Position numbers and translations under genes: made by a program | Assembly: GCA_900549825.1 (NCBI GenBank) | Contig: URQB01000010.1 | Span: forward strand, 36,646 to 100,645 | DNA from: an uncultured Oscillospiraceae bacterium | GTDB taxonomy: Bacteria > Bacillota > Clostridia > Oscillospirales > Acutalibacteraceae | Length of the DNA stretch: 64,000 nucleotides | Direction of reading: 5' to 3' | Shown here: positions 40,505 through 47,535 of the stretch, one piece after another | How the letters are laid out: each line of letters starts with the position of its first letter | How positions within the stretch are numbered: position 1 is the first letter of the stretch | Notes under the pieces: generated by a model | Seen by the model: only the letters and a program-made list of their open reading frames with translations | Told to the model about the DNA's origin: nothing | The model's database searches: none

Positions 40505-41584
40505 ATGATGTTTATGAAAACGAATCACCTGATCGATCTCGACCAGCTTTCCCACGAGGAAGTGCAGGAGCTGATGAGGCTGGCGGGAGCCATCCGCAAA
40601 AATCCGGCTTGGTATATGGATGCCTGCCACGGCAAAATTATGGCGACGCTTTTTTACGAGCCCTCCACGCGGACGCAGATGTCCTTCCAGGCGGCGATGC
40701 TGCGCCTGGGCGGGAAAATCATCGGGTTCGACAATCCCGGCAATTCCTCCGTTTCCAAGGGGGAGAGCCTGAAGGATACCGTGCGGATCATCAGCAACTA
40801 TTCCGATCTCATCGTGATGCGCAATCCCCGCGAAGGCGCGGCGCTGGCTGCCTCCCTTTATTCGAGGGTCCCGGTCATCAACGCGGGCGACGGCGGGCAT
40901 CTGCACCCGACGCAGACGCTTACAGATCTCGTTACGCTCTCCTATGAAAAGGGCAGGCTTACTAACCTGACGATCGGCCTGTGCGGCGATATGAAAAACG
41001 GGCGCACGGCGCATTCCCTGATCAAATGCCTGTCGCAGTATGAGGGCAACCGGTTCGTGCTCATCTCCACACCGCAGCTCCAGATTCCGCAGTATATCCG
41101 GGATGTACTCCATGCGAGCGGATGCCCGTATACCTGCCTTGACAGCCTGGAGGAGGCGATCCCGGAGCTAGACGTGCTCTACATGACCCGTATTCAGCAG
41201 GAGAGGTTCACATCCCGCGAGGAGTACGAGAAGCAGAAGGGTGTGTATGTGCTTGATAAGAAAAAACTGCGCGGCGCGAAGCAGGATCTGCGCATCCTCC
41301 ACCCGCTGCCGCGTGTGGACGAGATCACGGTGGAGGTAGATGACGACCCGCGCGCAACCTATTTTGAGCAGGGCGAATACGGCATGTACGCCCGCATGGC
41401 TCTGATCCTTGAAATACTCAAGAAGAAATCCGGTGCAGTGCCGCCTAAAAAACAGGATACGCACCCGGCCTGCTGCCAGAACCCCCGCTGCATCACGCAG
41501 ACAGAGCCCTATCTTCCGCATCTGTTCCGGGAAGGGGGCGGGATGCTTGTCTGCCAGTATTGCGACGAACGCAACCTCGTCTGA
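40505..41584 (+). CDS. pyrB: Aspartate carbamoyltransferase fused to a PyrI-type zinc ribbon
   Basis: First committed step of pyrimidine synthesis. Residues 1-305 are a normal PyrB chain: YEPSTRTQMSFQAAM (carbamoyl-phosphate loop), GNSSVSKGESL (80s loop), GDGGHLHPTQTLTDL and HPLPRVDEI. The last 40 residues have CX4C (CQNPRC) and CX2C (CQYC) spaced like the zinc knuckle of the regulatory subunit PyrI, which contacts PyrB in the E. coli enzyme. No separate pyrI gene follows. In-frame ATGs at 40508 and 40514 are also possible starts. The end overlaps the next gene. Confidence 0.92.
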   Translation: MMFMKTNHLIDLDQLSHEEVQELMRLAGAIRKNPAWYMDACHGKIMATLFYEPSTRTQMSFQAAMLRLGGKIIGFDNPGNSSVSKGESLKDTVRIISNYSDLIVMRNPREGAALAASLYSRVPVINAGDGGHLHPTQTLTDLVTLSYEKGRLTNLTIGLCGDMKNGRTAHSLIKCLSQYEGNRFVLISTPQLQIPQYIRDVLHASGCPYTCLDSLEEAIPELDVLYMTRIQQERFTSREEYEKQKGVYVLDKKKLRGAKQDLRILHPLPRVDEITVEVDDDPRATYFEQGEYGMYARMALILEILKKKSGAVPPKKQDTHPACCQNPRCITQTEPYLPHLFREGGGMLVCQYCDERNLV

Positions 41585-42161
41585 GGAGCAGGAGCTGCTC
41601 GTCCTCTTCTGCTCCCCGCATCCGGGCGGCAATACGGGCAGGCTTCTGCGGGCCTTTCTCGAGGGCCTGCCTCCTTATGTGAAGGTTACGGTCTATGACG
41701 CTTACCGGGAGCGCCCGGAGCCCTGCACCGACTGCGGATATTGCGCGAGGCAGCAGGGCTGTTCTCAGCGCGATCTCGATTGTTTCATGGAGCGCTTCGA
41801 GCAGGCGGATTTTTTTGTGGTCGCTTCGCCTGTTTACTATAATGCGCTGCCCGCGCCGGGCAAGGCGGTGCTTGACCGCTTCCAGCGGTATTTCAGCGCC
41901 CGCTTTTCATTGGGGCTCCGCCCGCCGGTTCAAAAGCCGAAGCGCGCGGCGCTGCTGTTGACCTGCGGTTCTGGCGAGACAGCGGGCTTCGCTGTGATCC
42001 GCAGCCAGATGAAGCGGGCGTTTACCATATTGCATACAGAGCTGGCGGGCTGCGTATTTGTAAAGGATACCGACCGCTTTTCGGCGGAGCAGGCCGCTTT
42101 CCGCCGCGCGAAACGCCTTGCGCATAAGCTCACCAGCCCGGGAGATACTAGAATCTGTTAG
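41547..42161 (+). CDS. NADPH-dependent FMN reductase-like flavoprotein
   Basis: About 204 residues with a flavodoxin-like fold: FCSPHPGGNTGRLLRAFLEG (FMN phosphate loop), PCTDCGYCARQQGC (cysteine cluster typical of this flavodoxin family branch), and SPVYYNALPAPGKAVLDR (flavin loop). The best start is TTG 41547 after AAGGGGGCGGG, which overlaps the pyrB 3' end by 38 bases; no later start keeps the flavin loop. It is followed by thioredoxin, suggesting a redox pair. Confidence 0.78.
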   Translation: MSASIATNATSSEEQELLVLFCSPHPGGNTGRLLRAFLEGLPPYVKVTVYDAYRERPEPCTDCGYCARQQGCSQRDLDCFMERFEQADFFVVASPVYYNALPAPGKAVLDRFQRYFSARFSLGLRPPVQKPKRAALLLTCGSGETAGFAVIRSQMKRAFTILHTELAGCVFVKDTDRFSAEQAAFRRAKRLAHKLTSPGDTRIC

Positions 42162-42187
42162 ATAATAAAAGAAAGAGGGAATTGGCA

Positions 42188-42508
42188 ATGGCGGTTACAA
42201 CGGTAACGATCAACAATTTTAAATCAGAGGTGCTCGATTCGAAAGAGCCCGTGCTCGTGGATTTCTGGGCGGAATGGTGCAATCCCTGCCGGATGCTCGC
42301 GCCCGTCGTGGAATCGCTCTCCGGCGAGTATGAGGGAAAGGTTCGTTTCTGCAAGGTCAATATCGACGAGGCGAGCGACCTTGCAATGACCTACGGCGTG
42401 ATGAGCATCCCGACGTTGGTGCTCTTTGCCGGCGGGCAGGAGAAGGAACGCGTCGTAGGCCTGCAGAATGCAGAAAAGCTGCGCGCGTTTTTAGACGGGC
42501 AGCTGTAA
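42188..42508 (+). CDS. trxA: Thioredoxin with WCNPC active site
   Basis: A 106-residue thioredoxin. The redox site is WAEWCNPC (Cys31, Cys34) with Asn in place of the usual Gly of WCGPC, which should shift its redox potential. MSIPTLVLF with the cis-Pro is intact. GAGGGA seven bases before ATG 42188; an in-frame TTG at 42182 is less well placed. It is probably co-transcribed with the FMN reductase-like gene. A terminator follows. Confidence 0.93.
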   Translation: MAVTTVTINNFKSEVLDSKEPVLVDFWAEWCNPCRMLAPVVESLSGEYEGKVRFCKVNIDEASDLAMTYGVMSIPTLVLFAGGQEKERVVGLQNAEKLRAFLDGQL

Positions 42509-42525
42509 GTTCAAACGATCAGGGT

Positions 42526-42562
42526 GGCATACGCGAAAAGCAGCGTGTATGCCCCTTTTTTT
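42526..42562 (+). terminator. Terminator after trxA
   Basis: GGCATAC (42526-42532) pairs with GTATGCC (42547-42553), with GCG/CGC pairing inside, followed by CCTTTTTTT. Confidence 0.82.
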
Positions 42563-42589
42563 ATAAACATCATAAAGGGGATGTCATTT

Positions 42590-43438
42590 GTGCAGATCCA
42601 TCAGATGTACCGCCCATTGACCGCGACGCCCTTTCAGATGGACGATACATATATAGAGATTACACCCTGCGAAGCGCTCAGGCCGTATATTTGCTGCTTC
42701 TGGGGTACGCGCAGGCCTCTACGGGAGGAGCGCTCCGGGCGTGAGGGAAGGCTCGTCACGCCGGATACCTGCATGGACATCCTGTTTGAGCTGGACCATA
42801 CACAGGGAACATTGACGAACGTGTTCTGCGGAATCGACGACCAGGCGTTTATTTCCCGGGGAAAAGGCTCCGAGCATCTGATTTCCACCTTTGCCGTCCG
42901 TTTCTATGCCTGGGCGGTGCCGTTGTTCTCCGATGAATCGATGGCACAGGTGCAAAACGGCTTTTTTGACTCCTACCGCTTCTTTCCATTTTTGACACAG
43001 CAGATGGAATCGATGCTGCCCTGCGTTGATTCGATGGAGGAGCGCATCCGGTTTACGCAGAACTATCTTCTGCAGGCCTTACGGGAGAGGCGCGAAAAGC
43101 CTGCCGTAATGAATGCGGTCTACCATATCCTGAAAAATGAGGGAAGGGCCGCTCCAACCGACGCGGCGGCTTATGCCTGCATCAGCCCCCGCCAGCTGGA
43201 ACGGCTCTTTCAGGAGCTGGTGGGCGTGCCGCCGAAAAAGTTCGCCCGGCTTGTGCGTTACCAGCAGGTCTGGCGCGCCGTTCTCTTTGAACGGGGGTTC
43301 GATGTGCAGGACGTAGTGCACCGCTTTGGCTTTACAGACCAATCCCATCTCCTCCGCGATTTCAAACGGTTCCACACGCTTACGCCCCTTCAGGCGCGGG
43401 AGTTCGCTTTGCAGAGAGGCGGCATCCGCAGGAAGTGA
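42590..43438 (+). CDS. AraC-family transcriptional regulator
   Basis: About 282 residues. The N-terminal part (YIEITPCEALRPYICCFWG, then TPDTCMDILFEL and FAVRFYAWAVP) matches the DUF6597 sensor domain; the C-terminal 100 residues are an AraC double helix-turn-helix (CISPRQLERLFQELVGVPPK, then VVHRFGFTDQSHLLRDFKR). AAGGGG nine bases before GTG 42590 supports that start; ATG 42581 is too close. The target is unknown; the helical-repeat protein gene downstream is a candidate. Confidence 0.9.
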   Translation: MQIHQMYRPLTATPFQMDDTYIEITPCEALRPYICCFWGTRRPLREERSGREGRLVTPDTCMDILFELDHTQGTLTNVFCGIDDQAFISRGKGSEHLISTFAVRFYAWAVPLFSDESMAQVQNGFFDSYRFFPFLTQQMESMLPCVDSMEERIRFTQNYLLQALRERREKPAVMNAVYHILKNEGRAAPTDAAAYACISPRQLERLFQELVGVPPKKFARLVRYQQVWRAVLFERGFDVQDVVHRFGFTDQSHLLRDFKRFHTLTPLQAREFALQRGGIRRK

Positions 43439-43513
43439 TATGTCGCTTTTTTACAATACCATTGTTCGCCCTCTGTGCTATGATAAGGCCATCAACGCAG
43501 GGAGGAATATGCA

Positions 43514-44449
43514 ATGATTTTATCGAAATCCGATTATAGAAGCATCCGCCGCTGGATATACCGCAATGCGCGGCCGCTGGACCTTGCGCGCTGGCAATAC
43601 CATTTTGAAGGCGGCTCTGCAGAGGCTGTGCTTCAGGCGCTGTCCGCCTATCAGAATGAGGATGGCGGCTTCGGCCACGCGCTGGAGGCCGACTGCTGGA
43701 ATCCGGAGTCCGCACCGATGCAGACCTGGACGGCAACCTGCATCCTCCGGGAGGTGGGCGCGCCGAAGGGGCATCCGGTTGCGCAGGGGATTCTGCGCTT
43801 TCTGGACAGCGGCGCGCATTTTCACGACGGCCTCTGGTATGGAGCGATCCCGTCGAATAATGCTTCTCCCCGAGCACCGTGGTGGACCTATGGCGAGCAG
43901 ACACGCGAGGCATGGGGCTATAATCCCACGGCGAGTCTGGCGGGCTTTATCCTGCAATACGATGAGCCGGGGTCGGCGCTCTATCAGAAGGGCGAGGCGC
44001 TTGCAAAGCGCGCTGCCGCGGATTTCATCGTAGGCCGTACCAAATCGGACGATATGCACGAAGTCAATGTTTTTTGGGAGTTGCTCGCCTGCTGCAAGGC
44101 AGCGGGCAGGACGGACTTGTTCGACGAAAAGGCCTATGAGGGCAGGCTGAAAAGCGCGGTTTGCGCGCTCATCGGCAACGATCCGTCAGACTGGACACAG
44201 GGCTATGTCTGCACGCCGTCCTATTTTATCCACTGCCCGCAGAGCCCGTTTTACCCCGGTAACGAGGGCCTGCCGGAGCAGGAGTGCGATCTGTTGATTC
44301 AAAATCACAACGCGGACGGCGTTTGGAATCTCACCTGGACGTGGGGCGCGTATGAGCGCGAATTCGCCATCTCCGAAAACTGGTGGAAGGCGAACCTCGC
44401 GATTCAAAACCTTCTTTTCCTGCGCGCGTTTGACAGAATCGAAGAATAG
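43514..44449 (+). CDS. Prenyltransferase-fold (alpha-toroid) protein of unknown function
   Basis: A 311-residue cytoplasmic protein, all-helical with terpene-cyclase-type repeats: YQNEDGGFGHALEADCWN (QxDGGF motif), QTWTATCILRE, NADGVWNLTWTWG. It lacks a DxDD or DXDTT catalytic acid motif that I can see, so it is unlikely to be a terpene cyclase. Such proteins often occur beside AraC regulators in Bacillota. Start ATG 43514 follows AGGGAGG. It is followed 15 bases later by a flavin reductase gene. Confidence 0.72.
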   Translation: MILSKSDYRSIRRWIYRNARPLDLARWQYHFEGGSAEAVLQALSAYQNEDGGFGHALEADCWNPESAPMQTWTATCILREVGAPKGHPVAQGILRFLDSGAHFHDGLWYGAIPSNNASPRAPWWTYGEQTREAWGYNPTASLAGFILQYDEPGSALYQKGEALAKRAAADFIVGRTKSDDMHEVNVFWELLACCKAAGRTDLFDEKAYEGRLKSAVCALIGNDPSDWTQGYVCTPSYFIHCPQSPFYPGNEGLPEQECDLLIQNHNADGVWNLTWTWGAYEREFAISENWWKANLAIQNLLFLRAFDRIEE

Positions 44450-44464
44450 GGAGGCGCATATTTA

Positions 44465-45115
44465 ATGAAATTTGAAATCGGCGAAGCCAGGCCTGAATGC
44501 TTCCGGCAATACTGGCCGGGGCAATACGATTTCTTTTCCCATATGGAATATGCCTGCGGCATCCCGCAGGTGCTCTTTGCCATTACGACGCGCAAGTCGA
44601 ATGGGAAGCCCAACATCAACTTCCACTCCTGGAGCTGTTTCCAGGGCGATAAAGGCGGCTTTTACGCGATCCTTGCCGGCCTCTGCCAGCATACGCATAC
44701 CTATGAAAACATCAAGCGCGATGGGGAATTCTGCGTCAACTTTCTCTCAAAGCGCTATTATGGCGCGCTGATCCAAACGATCGAGCACAACGAGCCGGAC
44801 GTGGACGAATTCACCATAGGTGGCTTTGCGGAGGAAGCGGCAAAAACCGTGTCCGTCCCGCGCATCGGGGAGAGCTTTTTGACGCTCGAATGCAAATGCA
44901 GGCGGCTGGAGGATTTGTCCGGCGCGGGCCTGACCGCCATGGCGATCGGCCGTGTGACCCACATGGCGATGGCCGAGGATTATGCGAAAGGCTTCGATGA
45001 CAAAAAATATTCGGAGGACGGTTTTTTCTATCTCATTCACACGCCCAAGGATTTGGAAACGGGCGAGGGGAATCATATGGGAATCGCAACGCTTTGCCCG
45101 GAGAGAAAAGAATAA
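44465..45115 (+). CDS. Flavin reductase family (DIM6/NTAB) protein
   Basis: A 216-residue FMN-binding split-barrel protein: GIPQVLFAITTRKSNGKPN (FMN site), SWSCFQGDKGGFYAIL, NIKRDGEFCVNFLSKRY and the ending of the family. Members reduce flavins or nitro/other small substrates. GGAGG near 44450-44454 precedes ATG 44465. It is probably co-transcribed with the preceding gene. Confidence 0.87.
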   Translation: MKFEIGEARPECFRQYWPGQYDFFSHMEYACGIPQVLFAITTRKSNGKPNINFHSWSCFQGDKGGFYAILAGLCQHTHTYENIKRDGEFCVNFLSKRYYGALIQTIEHNEPDVDEFTIGGFAEEAAKTVSVPRIGESFLTLECKCRRLEDLSGAGLTAMAIGRVTHMAMAEDYAKGFDDKKYSEDGFFYLIHTPKDLETGEGNHMGIATLCPERKE

Positions 45116-45148
45116 TGGTTCAAAAACATACACCATCGAGGGCGTTGC

Positions 45149-45277
45149 ACTGAGCTTATCATTGAAAAGGCAGAGACGCACCGGGAGGAATTGATGGCGG
45201 CATGGCAGCGTGTCAGCCTTCGGGAAGCACGCTGGAGCAAAGTGCTGCTGCGGTGCGGTGAACATCCGCTTTTGTAA
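45149..45277 (+). pseudogene. Possible C-terminal remnant of a DUF4160 gene
   Basis: A stop-terminated frame of about 42 codons (ELIIEKAETHREELMAAWQR, then VSLREARWSKVLL) resembles the C-terminal helix of DUF4160 proteins. The upstream part of the domain is absent. GGGAGG lies before an internal ATG at 45193, giving a 27-residue peptide at most. The rest of 45116-45455 holds a terminator and the miaB promoter. Confidence 0.4.
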
Positions 45278-45306
45278 AACAGAAGATATGTGTTGGATCA
45301 GCATGG

Positions 45307-45341
45307 ACCGCTCCATCAGGCTTTGATGGGGCGGTTTTCGT
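45307..45341 (+). terminator. Terminator upstream of miaB
   Basis: ACCGCTCCATCA (45307-45318) pairs with TGATGGGGCGGT (45324-45335), one wobble, then TTTCGTTTT. Confidence 0.8.
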
Positions 45342-45366
45342 TTTCCGCAAGATATGTGATTTTGAC

Positions 45367-45395
45367 TTGCGGACAACCACCATTCGTAGTATAAT
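45367..45395 (+). promoter_or_regulatory. Promoter of the miaB-mutS-mutL cluster
   Basis: TTGCGG (45367-45372), 17-bp spacer, TATAAT (45390-45395). A TTGACT lies five bases upstream but gives a spacer that is too long. Confidence 0.7.
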
Positions 45396-45455
45396 AAAAA
45401 GAATCATGGGGGATTTTACCCCTGTGGGGACTGTTTGGATGCGGAGGAACCCAGC

Positions 45456-46868
45456 TTGCTTCAAAACGCTGAAAAAAATGATACACCTGTGAAATCGCAG
45501 GAAGAATACACATCCCTTTTGCACACCGTGCTCGACACACGCTATCGCGGGCAGCCCCGCGCCTTTGTGCACACCTACGGCTGCCAGGGCAACGTATCAG
45601 ACGGCGAGCGCATCAAAGGCATGCTCGCCGAAATGGGCTATACGTTTACGGACACGGTCGAGGATGCCGATCTGGTTCTCTACAACACCTGCGCGGTGCG
45701 CGAGCACGCGGAGGACCGTGTCTTCGGCAATGTCGGCGCCCTGAAAAATATCAAAGCCGCCCGGCCGGGCATGGTCGTCGCCCTGTGCGGTTGCATGATG
45801 CAGCAGCCACGCGTAGCGGAGAAAATCCGTAAGAGCTACCCATTTGTCGATCTCGTCTTCGGCACGCATGTGATCCATCGCCTGCCGGAGCTCCTATACC
45901 GTACCCTGTGCGGTAAGGGCCGCGTGTTTGAGCTGCCGGATGAGGCGGGCAATATCACCGAGGGGCTTCCGGTCGTGCGGGACAGCTCCTTTAAGGCGTT
46001 TCTGCCCGTGATGTACGGCTGCAATAATTTTTGCAGCTATTGCATCGTCCCCTATGTCCGCGGGCGTGAACGCAGCCGCACGCTCGAAGCAGTACTCGAC
46101 GAGGCGCGTTCCCTGGTGGAAGCGGGTTACCGTGATATTACGCTCTTGGGGCAGAATGTCAACTCTTATGGGAAGGATTTGGAAACGCCTGTCTCTTTCG
46201 CGCAATTGCTGCGGGAGATCAATGCAATCCCGGGCGCTTTCCGCATCCGATTCATGACCTCCCACCCAAAGGACTGCACGCGGGAGCTGCTCGATGCGAT
46301 GGCCTCCTGTGAAAAGGTCGCCAAACACCTGCACCTGCCCTTCCAGTCCGGCAATAACCGGGTTTTGAAGGAGATGAACCGCCGCTATACGCGCGAGCAG
46401 TATCTGGAGCTTACCCGCTATGCGCGCGGTGTCATGCCGGAACTCTCTCTGACGAGCGACGTCATCGTCGGCTTCCCGGGCGAGACGTACGGGGAATTTC
46501 AGGATACGCTGCGCTTGGTAGAGGAGGTCGGCTTTACCTCCCTGTTTACCTTTCTCTATTCCCCGCGTGAGGGGACGCCCGCGGCGAAGATGCCCGATCC
46601 CGTCTCCCGGGAGGAAAAGGGAAAATGGTTCCGCGAGCTGACCGATTTGCAGGAGCGCATCGCCGAAAAGCGCAATCAGTCGCTTGTGGGGAAACGCTTT
46701 CGCGTGCTTGTGGAGGGCCCCGGCAAAAAGGAGGGGCTGCTCGCAGGGCGTACGCAGGGCAATGTCGTGATCGAATTCCCCGGGGAGGGTTCTCTCATCG
46801 GTTCCTTTGTTGACGTTCAGGTGACACAGGCGCTTGCGTGGATTCTGCGCGGCCAAATGGAACCGTAA
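45456..46868 (+). CDS. miaB: tRNA-2-methylthio-N6-dimethylallyladenosine synthase MiaB
   Basis: A radical-SAM methylthiotransferase modifying A37 of tRNAs, downstream of MiaA. About 470 residues: UPF0004 domain with cysteines in YGCQGN, NTCAVREHA and LCGCMMQQP (auxiliary cluster), radical SAM CxxxCxxC in GCNNFCSYCIVPYVRGRERS, and a C-terminal TRAM domain. TTG 45456 fits GGAGG; TTG 45435 is also in frame. It starts the cluster miaB-ylbF-mutS-guaB-mutL-miaA, comparable to the Bacillus miaB-ymcA-cotE-mutSL order. Confidence 0.94.
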   Translation: MLQNAEKNDTPVKSQEEYTSLLHTVLDTRYRGQPRAFVHTYGCQGNVSDGERIKGMLAEMGYTFTDTVEDADLVLYNTCAVREHAEDRVFGNVGALKNIKAARPGMVVALCGCMMQQPRVAEKIRKSYPFVDLVFGTHVIHRLPELLYRTLCGKGRVFELPDEAGNITEGLPVVRDSSFKAFLPVMYGCNNFCSYCIVPYVRGRERSRTLEAVLDEARSLVEAGYRDITLLGQNVNSYGKDLETPVSFAQLLREINAIPGAFRIRFMTSHPKDCTRELLDAMASCEKVAKHLHLPFQSGNNRVLKEMNRRYTREQYLELTRYARGVMPELSLTSDVIVGFPGETYGEFQDTLRLVEEVGFTSLFTFLYSPREGTPAAKMPDPVSREEKGKWFRELTDLQERIAEKRNQSLVGKRFRVLVEGPGKKEGLLAGRTQGNVVIEFPGEGSLIGSFVDVQVTQALAWILRGQMEP

Positions 46869-47013
46869 ATTCGCTACGGTTCTATTCTGAAAAAATTGCG
46901 AGCTGATATCCCACATCTGTCGTCAGACAGCTGCTGTCTGCCGTCTGATTCCGCATTCTTCTGTTCGCTTTCGAGCAGATTGGAATAAATCAAAATATAT
47001 TAAGGAGATTTCA

Positions 47014-47421
47014 ATGGACATTATTAAAATGGCGCGCGAGCTTGGCGCAGCGATCCAGCAGGACGAACGTTACCTCAATTTCAAGCAGGCGCGCGAGGCC
47101 AACGAAGCCGATCAACCCCTCAACGATCTCATCGGTGAGCTCAATCTCATCCAGATGAATTACCAGCAGGAGGCGCAGAAGGAAGCGCCGAGCGAGGAGA
47201 AGATGCAGGACTACGATCAGCAGTTCCGCGCGATCTATGCGCAGGTGATGCAGAATCCGAATATGGTCAATTACGAGGTTGCCCGCAAGGAAGTGGACGG
47301 GATGATGAATTATCTCATGCAGATCCTCACCCTCTGCGTCAACGGTGAGGACCCGGCCACCTGTGAGCCGAAGGAGGAGCACGCCTGCGGCGGCAACTGC
47401 TCCGCCTGCAGCGGCTGCTGA
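47014..47421 (+). CDS. YlbF/YmcA (RicA/RicF) family protein with Cys-rich tail
   Basis: A 135-residue helical protein of the YlbF family, whose Bacillus members RicA, RicF and RicT form a complex controlling mRNA maturation through RNase Y and binding iron-sulfur clusters. The helical core is FKQAREANEADQPLNDLIGE. Position between miaB and mutS is that of ymcA (ricA). The last 22 residues carry five cysteines (CEPKEEHACGGNC, then SACSGC), not usual for the family and a potential metal site. AAGGAG eight bases before the ATG. Confidence 0.85.
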   Translation: MDIIKMARELGAAIQQDERYLNFKQAREANEADQPLNDLIGELNLIQMNYQQEAQKEAPSEEKMQDYDQQFRAIYAQVMQNPNMVNYEVARKEVDGMMNYLMQILTLCVNGEDPATCEPKEEHACGGNCSACSGC

Positions 47422-47535
47422 TTGAGCGCACCGGGGGGCCGTTTTGCGGCCTCCCATTCACATACCAGACACCAATGAAGGCAGAGCAAAGCGCTGCTCT
47501 GCGGCGCTTGAAAGAGAAAGGAATGATCACCCCCT

